The notes under the pieces are model-generated. The model searched no databases and had not been told where the DNA came from. It was given only the letters and a program-made list of their open reading frames with translations. A program made the position numbers and the translations under genes. A stretch of 54,059 nt of DNA from Chara braunii (lineage: Eukaryota; Streptophyta; Charophyceae; Charales; Characeae), in assembly GCA_003427395.1 (NCBI GenBank), contig BFEA01000364.1:1274536-1328594 (forward strand), written 5' to 3'. Shown piece by piece: positions 41,341 to 52,608 of the stretch (its first letter is position 1; each line of letters opens with the position of its first letter).

Positions 41341-42415
41341 ATATATGAGTATACTTGGGATGAATACTTGCATTGGCTAAAGGGCCCCCGTACTAAAACC
41401 CTGCTCAGGGGTTAAGACTAAAAGGCATAGGGAAGGTCCTTCCTTTTTATTGGTCTTACTTCTTATGGATTTTCTTAGTCGGACGTTGGTCTTGGGCCGG
41501 GATTCGAGGTCCTTGTCCAGGACATCCCAAGCCCTAGGCTCTGCAGGAAAGGGGTTTTCCCTCGCGCAGAGCCTATTTGCCTTGCGTGCAGAGACGCTCA
41601 GACCAAAGGACGGAGATCTCGCGGCGGCTGCACGGCTATTCCTTCAGCCGTGCAATGTCGTGAAGGATTAGACCCTCACGACACTTTGAGTCTGACACTT
41701 GAGTGTCATACGCGGTACTCAGATCCACAAGGGACCGCTTGATTATGGGCACTACATAGTACGCCATCATTGTGACCGCTTGCGTACGCTTGCATAGCGA
41801 GTCGATATGAGTCTGCCCTGCGTCCGCACGGATTTATATCAAGTCTCACGCGTGACGCCTATCCGATTTCCGTATCAGGAAGTTATGGGGCGGCTACCGG
41901 GGGGCTAGGGGCGTTGTCACGTTGTTCATATTGTGTTGTCTCGTATGTGTGTGTGTGGGTTTTATTTTTTGTGTTCGTTAAGTGGTGTGCGCGTGGTGTG
42001 TGGGATGCGTCCTAGTCGACCGACGACGAGCCGCGCTTGGTACTTCAGCCCCCCATGATGCTGGTTCGAGTACAGGTCCGATAGAGGCGTATTACCGCGC
42101 GTACCCCTTATGCTACAGCGAACGAGAAACGCCCTCGGCTGGTCGACCTCTGCGATTGCAACTGATTAGCTTTCGTACTGTGGTCTGGTAGCTCGGCGGG
42201 GAGACAGCTCCCGTAAGATGTAGGTAAGCTGTGCCTCGCGTAGGCCCTATCCTGTCGTAGGGGCTCGCGAGAGGTATGGTTGGCGCACTCGGCCGGAGCG
42301 GCTTGTGGAAGCTCCATGTATATCGCGACAGAGGATTTTTAGTCCAACTCCTGCGTGACGCGGCCAGGAGGGTCCCGCGCTGCCCTGGTGCGGTCCCGGA
42401 CCGATGCGCTCGACA

Positions 42416-42763
42416 ACGCGTAGGTATGCGCGCGTATGCTTCCGTGCCCAAAAACCAGCATACGCGTACGCGTTTGTTTTTTTTTATTATTTTTTTACAC
42501 ATATATATAATGTATATATAATATATAGTCAGCATTTAGTGACTTATCTCGTCCTCCTCCTCCCAATCATGATCTTCGTCCTTCTCCTCCTCCTACCTAT
42601 CCTCCTACCCCTCCCCCTCCTCCTCCTACCCCTCCTCCTACCCCTCCTCCTACCCCTCCTCCTACCCCTCCCATGGTACTGTCTGTCTATCTGTTCTCCC
42701 CCTCATTTCTGTCTGTCTATCTATCTGTGTGTCTGTCAGTCTGTCTGTCTCTCCTCCCCCTCC

Positions 42764-42823
<60 letters not shown>

Positions 42824-42831
42824 CTTCGCCC

Positions 42832-42866
<35 letters not shown>

Positions 42867-42983
42867 AGTCTGTCTGTCTCCTCCTCCTCCTCCTACCCCT
42901 CCTCCTACCCCTCCTACTCCTCTCATGGTACTGTCTTTCTGTTTGTCCTCCCCCTCCTGTCTGTCTGTCTGTCTGTCTGTCTT

Positions 42984-43028
<45 letters not shown>

Positions 43029-43492
43029 TTGTTTGTTTGTCTGTCTGTTTGTCTGTCCTCCGCCCGTCATACTGTCTGTCTGTCTGTCTCCTCCTCCTCC
43101 CCCTACCCCTTTCGTGGTACTGTTTGTTTGTCTGTCCTCCCCCTCCTNNNNNNNNNNNNNNNNNNNNNNNNNNNNNNNNNNNNNNNNNNNNNNNNNNNNN
43201 NNNNNNNNNNNNNNNNNNNNNNNNNNNNNNNNNNNNNNNNNNNNNNNNNNNNNNNNNNNNNNNNNNNNNNNNNNNNNNNNNNNNNNNNNNNNNNNNNNNN
43301 NNNNNNNNNNNNNNNNNNNNNNNNNNNNNNNNNNNNNNNNNNNNNNNNNNNNNNNNNNNNNNNNNNNNNNNNNNNNNNNNNNNNNNNNNNNNNNNNNNNN
43401 NNNNNNNNNNNNNNNNNNNNNNNNNNNNNNNNNNNNNNNNNNNNNNNNNNNNNNNNNNNNNNNNNNNNNNNNNNNNNNNNNNNNNNNNNNNN

Positions 43493-43530
<38 letters not shown>

Positions 43531-43713
43531 AACCAATCCCAACGCCCACCCCCCAACCCCTACCGGGCCCAGACAAACCCGGGAAACGGCCCGCTGTGAC
43601 CACGTACGCGGACCCTAAATTTATGCGCGCATACGTATGCTACACGTATGCGCATACGTGCATACGCGTATGCACGTATGCGGAGCCCGCGTACGTGTAC
43701 GCCGTGCTACCCA
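42416..43713 (+). mobile_element. remainder of the foldback that hosts the LTR element, filled with microsatellites
   Basis: After the LTR the arm resumes (ACGCGTAGGTATGCGCGCGT, then CATACGCGTACGCG at about 42,460). AT-rich sequence, a (CCT)n-like stretch (about 42,545-42,670), a long (TCTG)n stretch (about 42,690-43,140), a 345-base gap of Ns (43,148-43,492) and (CA)n (43,493-43,529) follow. The right arm (about 43,595-43,713) is dense in ACGTATGCG/CGCATACG words and ends GTGCTACCCA. Reading frames crossing the Ns and repeats are meaningless. Confidence 0.7.
43148..43492. other. assembly gap (345 Ns)
   Basis: Run of undetermined bases between (TCTG)n and (CA)n tracts. True length unknown. 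Confidence 0.98.
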
Positions 43714-43984
43714 GGGTTAGTCCAATCTAAATTAGACAATATTTGTTGTAGTAGAATGAAAGTCTAATTAAAACATTTCATAAACTCGTCCAGACTTCCA
43801 TTCCATCTTGAACAAATAGATGTAGTTGGAAGGGAAAGCTCATAATTAGACGGGAACTTATCAAATTAAATTGGAAATTTTAGAATTGGACAAACATTGG
43901 AATGATAATTTATAAATATGAATGATTTTTTTTTCATGGAATGTTTTTTCAACTTTCATTTCTCATGGAAATTTTTCTGTTGTA
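43714..43984 (+). mobile_element. right half of the split MITE
   Basis: It resumes at GGGTTAGTCCAATCTAAATT and follows the second half of the intact copy (50,665-50,936). It ends TTTTTCTGTTGTA, the inverse of the TACAACAGAAAA at 16,142. Confidence 0.85.
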
Positions 43985-46100
43985 AGCATCGAGTGTCCTG
44001 GTGATGTCGCACACTTGATGACCTCCCTACTGACCTAGTGCTCTAGTTCCCTGACAAGAATTTTCGCTACCCAATCAACTACTCATATCCTAACAGTCTC
44101 ACCATTATTCTCTCAGCCACTTACAAATCAGTAGACCCACTTGTAGATAATGGACTCCGGCTAGGCGATTGCTCAAACCCATGTCATGAGAAACCACCAC
44201 AAAGACCTTCTTATTCCTTTTCCACACCTGACTCTTTTATGCCTGTCTCCCCAGATGGCGCACCTCAACCCTCGCTTGATGGTTGTTTTTAGCTTCACGT
44301 TCGAGTAGGGGCGCCTCTCAAAGAGTGGTTTGTTTATGTCACCCCAGAGGATAGAGTAAATAATAACCCTCGCCACATGAGCCACGTATGTCCACCCTCT
44401 ATTCCCTTTTTGCTCCTTCAAAAAACCCAACAAGATTCATTTCTCATCACACTCCATTGTTTTTCCCCCCAAATCAAGATGTGCCCAGTGGTGTGTCCAC
44501 CATCTCCATACTCTCCTTGAGGTCGGGTAGTCCGACCAGAGGTGGCTGGCGGATGCGAACGACCAATTGCAGCGTTAGCAGTTCAATGCTATCTTCGTGC
44601 CTCTGTTGTTCAACCAAACCGTGGAAGGGGAAACCACCATATACAGTATAATAGAGTAAACATAATAAATTGGAATACTTCATATCAGTAAGGTTGAATA
44701 AAATCCGCCACACCTTCAACATCTTCTTCTCCAATCCGCCAACCTTTATAATATTTAATTGAGTAGTTGACCAGGTCTAAACCGTGCAGGGAGGACAATG
44801 ACAATCTCCCCCATTTTTGACTCCAGACCCTTGGGTCAATAGTCAGATCCCTTAATGGTACCTTGTCGATCCAAGTGGCGGCTTTGAAAACCCCTATTTT
44901 TATCAAATGATTCTACTAGTCTGATTAGAAGTCGGTTCTGCCACTTTGAGATCACCTCCTCCTGAAAAGGTGCAAAGCATCACTCTGGTTCTACACCTTT
45001 AATACTTGCACTTATCGAACCCCACTCTGTGTTAGGCTCTGGAGTTTCCACGCAGTTCAAGTTCCCTCTCTATCAAGGAATTCTGGAGCGGACCAAGTCC
45101 CTGGGGGTCCTTGCCCTTTGGTCCTAAGAACTGGAGGCAATCCTCTGGGATGACCTTGATTATAGCTCTCAATTTTTCCTTTGTCCTCCACAGATCCTGC
45201 AGTCACTCGTGCACCTTCGAAAAAGACTTTTATGTGCCTAGCACCGCCAACCATATGTCAACCGCTCGTGAGACCCCCCTTCTTTCCCAAGTTTTTCTGA
45301 AGGCTGTTGGCTCAAAACCTACAGCCAAACTATGACCCTCTGAGTTAACGATAGCAAGACTATAAAAAAGACACAGCTGAAGGATTTCCTCTTTGGTTGT
45401 CAGTCTGTTCCTGATTTCATGGCGGTACTTGGTCCATGCTCTTTAAACCACTTCTTAGAACTCGACGGACTATTTCTTCTCTCATGCTGAACTGCCATTC
45501 TCGCATCATAATTTATTCACCCTAAAAAATGCAGTCCTCTCTTTTTCAAGTTAGCGCAATCCTAAAGAGTCACTTCCGGAGTTGAGCCTGATTCTTCCAA
45601 TTTCCCTCACTTCGCCCACAACCAGATTAACATGAATAGGATCTCGTTAATCAACATCGTCGTTAGAAAAGAGAAAGGTGTCACGAAGACCCTCAAATCC
45701 TCAACTTTTTCGCCACCCTCTATCGACGGAGCAACACAAGACCAACCTTAATCACTTGTGTGCTCACTAAAAACCCCAAGAAACGCTCTCTAGTTTTTGG
45801 GTCTACCCGCTGCATCTCACATCCCTTGTAGTTCGTTGCCAACCGGTAAAACATATGTTGAACGATTCTACCTCACTAGAGCTTAAAAGAGTCACGAATC
45901 CTTCAACAACACCTCCTTCAGTGCATTCGGGACGTCGAAAAGTTATGTGAGACCACGAATAAGTCATCTGCTAGTGCCTTCATTTTTTATACTCTTTACC
46001 TAGAGAAATTTGCAGTCCCTGAATCAACTGCCTTGCGGATGTTGTTGAGCGGTGCCTTCAATTATAACACGAACAACAAGCGGGTCAAGGTCTCGAAACC
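43985..46100 (-). other. possible old coding relic, family not recognised
   Basis: Minus-strand frames at 45,254-45,057 (with VFFEGARVTAGSVEDKGK), 44,906-44,685, 44,734-44,474 and 44,433-44,173 are more GC-balanced than the surroundings and read like fragments of one decayed protein. I do not recognise a domain. An eroded non-LTR element is one possibility, without motif support. Above 45,400 no frame is convincing. Confidence 0.22.
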
Positions 46101-47889
46101 TTGAGTTGACATGAAATAAATGTGTTTGTTTTAAAAAATAAAATAAAAATTGTTGATTGCTCGTAGGGGGATGCTTTTATACACTTGAGTCAAATTCCTC
46201 GCAGGCCCTAGGAGATAATCCAATGATCGCTTCTGCATGCCCATGACCCGTAGGGCATGCATTCATACACCTGAGGTGGGTTTTTGAGGCGCTTGGGGCA
46301 TATTAAGCCCAAAACACATAGAACACCAATAAATTGTGACCTATTTTCTTGTTCACACCGCCGCACAGCAAAACAAAAAAATTGAACACGAACACACAAG
46401 AAAACAAAAATAGTTTATTTCGTGAGTTGTTCGTGGTTTTAGTAACGATCTGCGTGTGTCCGCTAGGTTACCTTTTTTTTTTGGACAACTAAGGTTTATA
46501 AGGATTGTTGTTCAGGTATGAGCAATGAACAGTGTTCCCAGCCTGTAGGTTATAGATCTCAATTATTTTCAACATTTGGTTTTACCTGTCCTTCGTAGAG
46601 GCCCAATGACTATTCGAAGGGTTATTAAATTGCTAGGCCAACAATACAAGAAGGCGTGGTAGTTGTTAAGCTTGAAGGACATGTAGCTACCCGCTTTTGG
46701 AAAGGTTTGACGACCTGCTGCACCTAGCAGCTGCCCACGGAAAGAAAATAACATAGGATTCGTGAAAAGTCAAAAAAAAAAATTGTTGGGTTTGAACAAA
46801 ATTTATTGAAGATTAAAAAACTACAGGATTAAGGTCTCCCGTAGCAGCAAGATTCCACGTGAAGTAAAATAACTTCAATAAAAAGACAAGTTCTTATAAC
46901 CATTGGAAGTGGCGAGGTAAAAAACATGTTTTTTCCTTAAAAATCACTAACAAGCGAAGCACTGTTTATTAAGGAGTAAAAATATGCAGTTCTTTTATTG
47001 TCTGAAAAAATTGTGTGTATAGTCCTATAAGTTATGTAACAAAGTGAACGTGTTCGAGGGTTTCGTAAGCAGACTGAAATGTTATCTTGTTTGTGACTAC
47101 GTTCCCCTTAATATGTTCTCATTTTTATGGGCAACTTTTTTTTTTTTTTTTTCTTCAGGATTTTATTTTTTTTTTCTTTGGATTTTTATTTTTTTTCTTG
47201 GATTTGACTAATAATTTAAAGATATATCCGAGACAAAAGTTGTTTGTGTTAATATTTTGCATATCATATATTGTTTTTGCATGTTTCTACTGTTGCTTTA
47301 AAATTGTTTTAGAGGAATTTATACTATTGAGAACGACGTATAGTCCTATACGTCAGTATTTACTAAAACTGTTTTTTTTACAACTTTTAAGTTCGCGCTG
47401 CAATTTTTTTTATTCGAGCCCTGCTGTTTACTAGTCTGTTGGAAATCACTTATAGTTTTATAAAAGAAATTTGTGCTAGAAAGCGTTTTCCGACACGTTT
47501 TTAAGATCGCTTCATTTTTAGCTCGATTTTTTGCCTCGTTTCTCGAGAACGGATTAAAAACAGTGTTCTTTTTTTGTTTAATACAACTGTTTCAATTTCA
47601 CAATTTTACTCCATACAAAATATTGGGTTTTATTGGTTTTGTTGGGTTTTCACGAATCCTTTGTTAAATCCATGTTCGGAGTTCGTAGGGCTGCATTTAT
47701 ATACCTTAGTCATTTTTCTCTTAGTTTGTTATACTGGTTGTTCATACGAGCCTTTTCGTCTTTGGAAGGGTGTTAAAATTGAAGGTAGAGTACTTATAGT
47801 CGAAGGACCGATATTGGTTGTGATCCTGGAAAAAGAACGAACGGTGCACGACCCCCTCTAGGCTTAGAAGTTTGTCTATTTTTTTTAAT
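46101..47889. other. AT-rich intergenic sequence
   Basis: T- and A-runs dominate (for example 47,130-47,210). No credible gene on either strand; the hydrophobic Phe-rich frame at 47,087-47,434 is composition-driven. Confidence 0.4.
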
Positions 47890-48345
47890 TTAAAGGACAC
47901 TTCAAATATAACACATGGCATTGCATTTTATTCGAATCTACAACATATATATATATTAAAAAAAAAAAAAGGCTCTTATATTCAAATATAACATTGGTTT
48001 GTTTTTTTGAGGTTAACACCTACCCTTGTGAGAATAGTCACTCGACTCTCTCTCTCAAGCATACACACACATACAAACATACATACCCCCACTCTTACAT
48101 ACATATAAACTCTTTCTTATACACACACTTAATCTTACATACACACATACACGTGCACACACAAATTTTTGGGGTTTGTATAGTAGATATGACAAAACAT
48201 AAGCACAACATAATCACTACCTTACCCCTCCTCAAATTAGACTCTCTTTCGTCCTGGTGAAACAATGGACCCATCATAAAAAAATAAACTACGGGTTGTG
48301 TATCCGTAACCTCATGATAAGTCAATAAGTCTTTTGTCATTCATG
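47890..48345 (+). repeat. microsatellite-bearing dispersed repeat, copy 3
   Basis: Order as in copy 2: TATTCAAATATAACATTGG, GAGGTTAACACCTACC, (CT)n, a degenerate (CA)n/(CATA)n tract, then ATGACAAAACATAAGCACAA, CATAATCACTACCTTACC, AAATAAACTACGGGTTGTG and ATGATAAGTCAATAAG. The tail matches 14,655-14,775 clearly. Confidence 0.65.
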
Positions 48346-49325
48346 TAACCTCTGTATTTGAAGAATAAGCGGTCCAATAATTGTATTGTTCACAGAAAGG
48401 GTAAGTATCACGCAACCCTCTAAGGCGCCTTTGCTTCTTTTTTTTTCCCGAGGGAGAGAGAGAAAGAGAAACATGTTCATGCGTCTTTTTACAAACACAT
48501 ATAGGTAAAATGTTTGTAACTGTTAAGAAAAACTATGACATTTTGTTTTCCTAGCAAGATAAAGCTTGAGAGAAAAAAATACAGTTATTTTATCGTTGTT
48601 GCTAGAAATGAGTTCACGTGATTTCCTCTACTTTTTTGGATAAGGTTTTAAAGCAAAAAAAAATTATAACTTTTTTTTCTCAATTTTTTTTGAATATATT
48701 AAATATTTTCGTAAGTAAATTATCATTTAACACATAGTAAGAATATCGACTAGACTGAAGTTTGTGAGTTTCGACAACTTTGCAACTCTTGCTTACCACT
48801 GGATGTAGCATCCCTTAATAAATTGAGCTCATAATGTTATCTTTGTGCGCAAAATACACTAGGACCTCTCACCATTTTTTAACGTTTTATATAACAAAGT
48901 TAAGTTAAGTTTACGTTCTTATGTTTCGATCTACATGCAAGGCTTAACTCAAGATTTTTAGAATTCGTAAGTAAAATCTTGTAAAGAATTAATGAATTAT
49001 ATGTTGATGTAAACGAACCATTCTCTAGTAGTTGGGTAATGAACTAGTCTGTAAGCCACCATGATCCTTTAATTTCTAAATTAACCTTTCCTCACTAGTG
49101 TTTATGTTAGTCCTTATTTTAACACTTTACTTCCAACACCTTTCATGGTGATCTAAAATCAAGCATAAAAAATGACATATTGATTTATCTCTTTGAGATT
49201 TTTGCGGTATTTTTATACATACCCCGTATAAATATGAACCCGATAATATCAAATTTGCTTATTGCAGTTCTCCGGGCAGTATTTCTAATCCACTAGAATT
49301 AACATGCGAATATTTGATAGTATCA
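48346..49325. other. AT-rich intergenic sequence
   Basis: No gene, RNA or repeat boundary that I can support. Confidence 0.4.
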
Positions 49326-49647
49326 GGTCATATAGTAGGCTACCAAAGTGGTCCGGGTCCACTTGCTCGACCGGGCAAAAAAAACATAAAAATATAAAAT
49401 AATATATATATTTTTTGATTTAAAAGTTCTAAAATAATTTATAATTTTAATTTGGTAACGAACTTTGATGTGATGCTGAGGCAAAATTTGTTCAGCTTAT
49501 TTTTTTACATAATTTTTTTTTTTTTGGATTTTTTGGATCTTTTTTTTTTTTTTTTTTTGGCAGGGACCTTCCCTAGTCCTTGAATGGCCGGGCCGCCCAT
49601 GAAAATAGGGTGATCCGGGCGTCCCGGCTGGTAGCCTAGGTCATATA
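49326..49647. mobile_element. foldback element with perfect 9-bp target duplication
   Basis: The element is 49,335-49,638, flanked on both sides by GGTCATATA (49,326-49,334 and 49,639-49,647). The ends are GTAGGCTACCAAAGTGGTCC and, reverse-complemented, TAGGCTACCAGCCGGGACG. GC-rich arms with GGTCC/GGGCC words surround an AT-rich core containing GATGCTGAGGCAAAATTTGT and T-runs. The perfect 9-bp duplication fits Mutator-like insertion and indicates a recent event. It has no coding capacity. Confidence 0.88.
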
Positions 49648-50424
49648 TCAATAGTATCATGTCATACATCTATTAATCCAAGTAAAATAATTAAATTAGT
49701 AAATTACTTTTCAAGTTTCAAATCAAAATTTATGATTACAAATAGGATAGACATAATAAATTTATAGTTATTGTCTTGTGAGGCTAATACCTTATTATGG
49801 GTTCAAATATAATGTATAATGAACAAGTACCCTGATCTAGTAGACTTCTTTATATTATATGACTATAATTCATTCTACTACATTTATATAGTTTTAGACT
49901 TACTTCACTCCATAAAAATGTGTAATACTTTTATTATTCTTTATTGGTTATAAAATTATTGCATATACATATGGTTTTGCATAAGCAATATGACCGTTTC
50001 AAATACTAATAGAGATAATAGTCACTTGGAGCTTATAAATAAGACGAACGAGATTTTTTGAGTTGCTTTACATAGCAATCCGAGTATTTTAAAAGATTAT
50101 TTTTTTCTTTAAGTAACTCTTATCTCGACTTCTACAAATAAATTCTCATAAGAAATAAAAATATGAAAAACTATTTAATCAAAAATAATATTGATATTAA
50201 AAAAAAATATATTCATATGTAGGTTTCATGGCGTTGAGGTTCGTCTGAATTTCCAGTTTCGAACCTGTCGAACGATCGGCGTCCCTTTGGGATGCGTTCG
50301 ACCGTTACAGTCGAACACGATCCTTTAAAAAAAAAAAAAAATCCAAAAAATTTACTATATTTAAACAAAATAAAAAATAAACATTATACAAAAAAAAAAA
50401 CAAACAATTTACATCCGAATTCCT
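49648..50424. other. AT-rich sequence with a short GC-rich palindromic island
   Basis: Mostly AT-rich. At 50,222-50,325 a GC-richer island holds GTTCGAC/GTCGAAC-type inverted words followed by an A-run. It resembles an arm pair of the foldback family but lacks a recognisable core. Confidence 0.4.
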
Positions 50425-50936
50425 TACAACATAAAAATTTCCTAGAATTGAATAAATAATCATTCTATAGTTAAATTTTCATTCCATCCTAAAAAATATC
50501 ATTCCAATTGTAAAATTTTCCGTCTTACTTGAAAAATTTCCTTCCAAGAATGGGGTATCCCTTCTTATTTGAACTGAATGCTAGAGATGGAATGAAAGTC
50601 TGGATGAGTTCATGAAATATTTTAATTGGACTGTCATTCCAAGTAAGGATTTTCAGTCATAAATAGGTTAGTCCAAACTAAATTAGAAGATATTCGTTGT
50701 GGTAGAACTAAAGTTTAATTAAAATATTTCCTAAACTCGTCCAGACTTTCATTCCATCGTGAACAAATAGATGTAGTTAAGAGGAAAAACTCATAGTTAG
50801 ACGGAAACTTATTAAATAAAACTTAAAATTTTAAAATTGGAGAAACATTGGAATGATAATTTATAAATTTGAAGGATTTTTTTTTTTATGGAATATTTTT
50901 TCTACTTTCATTTCTCGTGGGAATTCTTCTGTTGTA
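50425..50936 (+). mobile_element. intact MITE (512 bp)
   Basis: It starts TACAACATAAAAATTTCC and ends GGGAATTCTTCTGTTGTA, which are inverse with a few differences. CCT flanks both sides (50,422-50,424 and 50,937-50,939); alternatively TA at the very ends could be the duplicated target. There is no ORF. It is the complete reference for the copy split at 16,407/43,714. The superfamily is not decided. Confidence 0.8.
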
Positions 50937-50998
50937 CCTAATTTGAAAAAAGCAAAACGAAAAAATAATAATAAAATAAAAAATAAAAAATAAAAAAA

Positions 50999-51104
50999 GT
51001 TCTTCAGGATATCCGTTAAAATTGGAACGATACAGAGACGATTAGCATGGCCCCTTTGCTTTCAAGGATGACACGCATAAATCGCGAAATGGCCTAAAAT
51101 TTTT
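50999..51104 (+). ncRNA. U6 snRNA-like copy, probably a pseudogene
   Basis: Nearly the whole U6 is present: GTTAAAATTGGAACGATACAG, ACAGAGA box, GATTAGCATGGCCCC, AAGGATGACACGCATAAATC, GCGAAATGGCC and a short T-run. Changes are a poor 5' stem-loop (GTTCTTCAGGATATCCG), C for A just after ACAGAGA, and a TTTGCTTTC insertion-like change where U6 has CTGCGC. It sits between A-rich tracts. I see no USE or TATA box in the expected upstream window. A retroposed pseudogene is most likely. Confidence 0.78.
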
Positions 51105-51690
51105 AAAAATAAAAAATAAATAATAAATAAAAATGAGTGAGTGAGCGAGTACTTTGGACACCGCCATATTTGGTGAATTTTTAATTTTTTCTTGGGTAGC
51201 CAAATGCCCTGAAAATTATCAAATGTGTATTTCACACCATACAAAACTCATGAACAAAGTTTCAAAAAATAATAAAATATTTGAGCCGCCCCTCCCCTTC
51301 CCCCCCCCCCAAAAAAGTAAAAATGAAATAAATTGAGTGGCGGAGCACGTTTTGACAAAGTCATCTTTGACGATATCTTTTTTTTTTTTGGGCTTTGCAA
51401 AATACCTTCCAAAACTCATATGCATATAGTGCATGTTATACAGATCTCAAAAAATTATTTTCAGCAAAGAACAATAATACTTTTAGGCCCCAAAATAATT
51501 ATTCGTTGGGGTCGAACCCCTTCGGATTCGGACCTCGAACAAGACCCTGAATGCTCGAACATTTAGGGCTCAGCCCAGGCGCCCCTGAACGTTCGGCCCT
51601 ATAACCATGTTCGTATTTTAAAAATATGATTTATATAAAAAATATTATTTAAAAATGCTTTTTATTTAAAATTTTCAGTTTTATTTTAGG
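51105..51690. other. AT-rich sequence with a short GC-rich island
   Basis: A GC-rich island at about 51,505-51,610 is rich in GTTCG/CGAAC and GGGGTCGAACCCC-style palindromes, again resembling foldback arms. The rest is AT-rich with T, C and A runs. No gene seen. Confidence 0.4.
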
Positions 51691-51789
51691 CTACATGCCG
51701 GACCTCCTTGGTTACCTCGTTTTCCCGGGCGACCTGACCGTGCAAGGATAAGAGAAGGTCCCACTACAAAAAAACAATCTAAGAAATCC

Positions 51790-52436
51790 TACGCTACCAG
51801 AGTGGTCCGGGGTCACTTGACCGATCGGGCTAAAAAAAATAAAAAAATTTCAATTAAAAAATATATATTACTAGGCTACCAGACGGGCCATTCGGGTCCC
51901 AGGTGGCCAGCCCGTGCAAGGACCCGGGAAGGTCCCTACAAAAAAAACATAAAAATAATAAACTCCAAAAAATCCGAAAAACAACTATATGATGCGGAAA
52001 AATAAACTGAACAACTTTTGCCTAAGAGTCGCATCGAAATTCTTCACCAAATTGAGAATAAATATAGTAATTTTTAAATTTTATATATAGTAAAGAATTT
52101 CGATGTCACCCTGAGACAAAAGTTGTTCAGTTTATTTTTCTTCATAATATAGTTTTGTTTCATAGTTTTTAATTTTTTTTTTTTTTTTTTGCTGGGACGT
52201 TCTTTGCTCCTTGTACGGGCTGGGCATCCAGGACCCAGGATGCTCGACTGAAGCCTAGAAAAAATACAAAAAAAAGACTATGTTATGAAAAAAAAAAAAA
52301 AGCAAAATATTTTTTATCTTTGAGTCACATCAATTTTTTTTTACCAAATTAAAAAAAAAATCAATTTAGAATTTATTTTTATTTTTATTTTTTTGCACCG
52401 CCAGGCAAGTGGTCTCACACCACTCTGGTAGCATAG
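51790..52436. mobile_element. outer foldback of a nested pair
   Basis: The left end CCTACGCTACCAGAGTGGTC and the reverse complement of the right end CCTATGCTACCAGAGTGGTG agree at 18 of 20 bases. The element encloses the inner foldback at 51,872-52,257. No target duplication is evident. Confidence 0.65.
51872..52257. mobile_element. inner foldback with palindromic core
   Basis: The left arm starts TAGGCTACCAGACGGGCC and the right arm, reverse-complemented, TAGGCTTCAGTCGAGCATCC. The arms share CCAGCCCGT followed by CAAGGA over about 70 bp. The core is itself inverted: ACTGAACAACTTTTGCCTA...CATCGAAATTCTT (52,007-52,050) against AAGAATTTCGATG...AAAGTTGTTCAGT (about 52,093-52,135). Confidence 0.72.
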
Positions 52437-52439
52437 GTT

Positions 52440-52608
52440 TTATTTGAAAAATTTATGTCCATGCATTTTTCCTTCCTGTTATTTCTTCTTGTTGAAATTG
52501 AAATGAAAGTCTGAACGCGAGCTTTTAGGTTAAGGAATGAGTGTCTTCTTGCTGCATGTTTTCATGTGAAAGAAATGTTCAGTCGCCTGCCACAGAAGCC
52601 CATTCTAA
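52440..52608. other. short spacer before the RT-like relic
   Basis: No feature recognised. Confidence 0.35.

Larger units (their letters stand above)
16443..42415 (+). mobile_element. giant Ty3/gypsy-type LTR retrotransposon (about 26 kb)
   Basis: Two long direct repeats (16,443-23,923 and 34,976-42,415) each begin TGTCG and end CGACA. A 19-base match to the 3' end of plant tRNA-Asp lies two bases after the first. Gag, protease, RT, RNase H and integrase sequence follow in Ty3/gypsy order, then a second Gag-like ORF. A 4-bp ACGC flanks both sides (16,439-16,442 and 42,416-42,419) and is the probable target duplication. I see no clear polypurine tract before the 3' LTR. The coding region is decayed and lacks the RT catalytic centre, so this copy depends on others or is dead. 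It is inserted in an arm of a foldback element. Confidence 0.93.
34976..42415 (+). repeat. 3' long terminal repeat, 7,440 bp
   Basis: It has the same ends (TGTCG...CGACA) and the same order as the 5' LTR. The main visible length difference is one fewer 37-bp unit. The 3' U6-derived module carries ATTGAGA in place of ACAGAGA. Single unresolved bases occur at 38,223, 38,259, 38,291, 38,519 and 38,558, partly matching those in the 5' copy. An exact identity, and from it an insertion age, needs an alignment I cannot run. Confidence 0.93.

Noticed and set aside
42690-43140. Possible CRISPR-like or coding array in the TCTG region
   Set aside because: It is a plain tetranucleotide microsatellite without spacers.
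42404-43730. Very long open frames (up to 404 codons) on both strands
   Set aside because: They run through (CCT)n, (TCTG)n, a 345-base gap of Ns and (CA)n. The length is an artefact of repeats and undetermined bases.
47087-47434. Phe-rich 115-codon plus-strand frame
   Set aside because: Composition-driven by T-runs; no domain.
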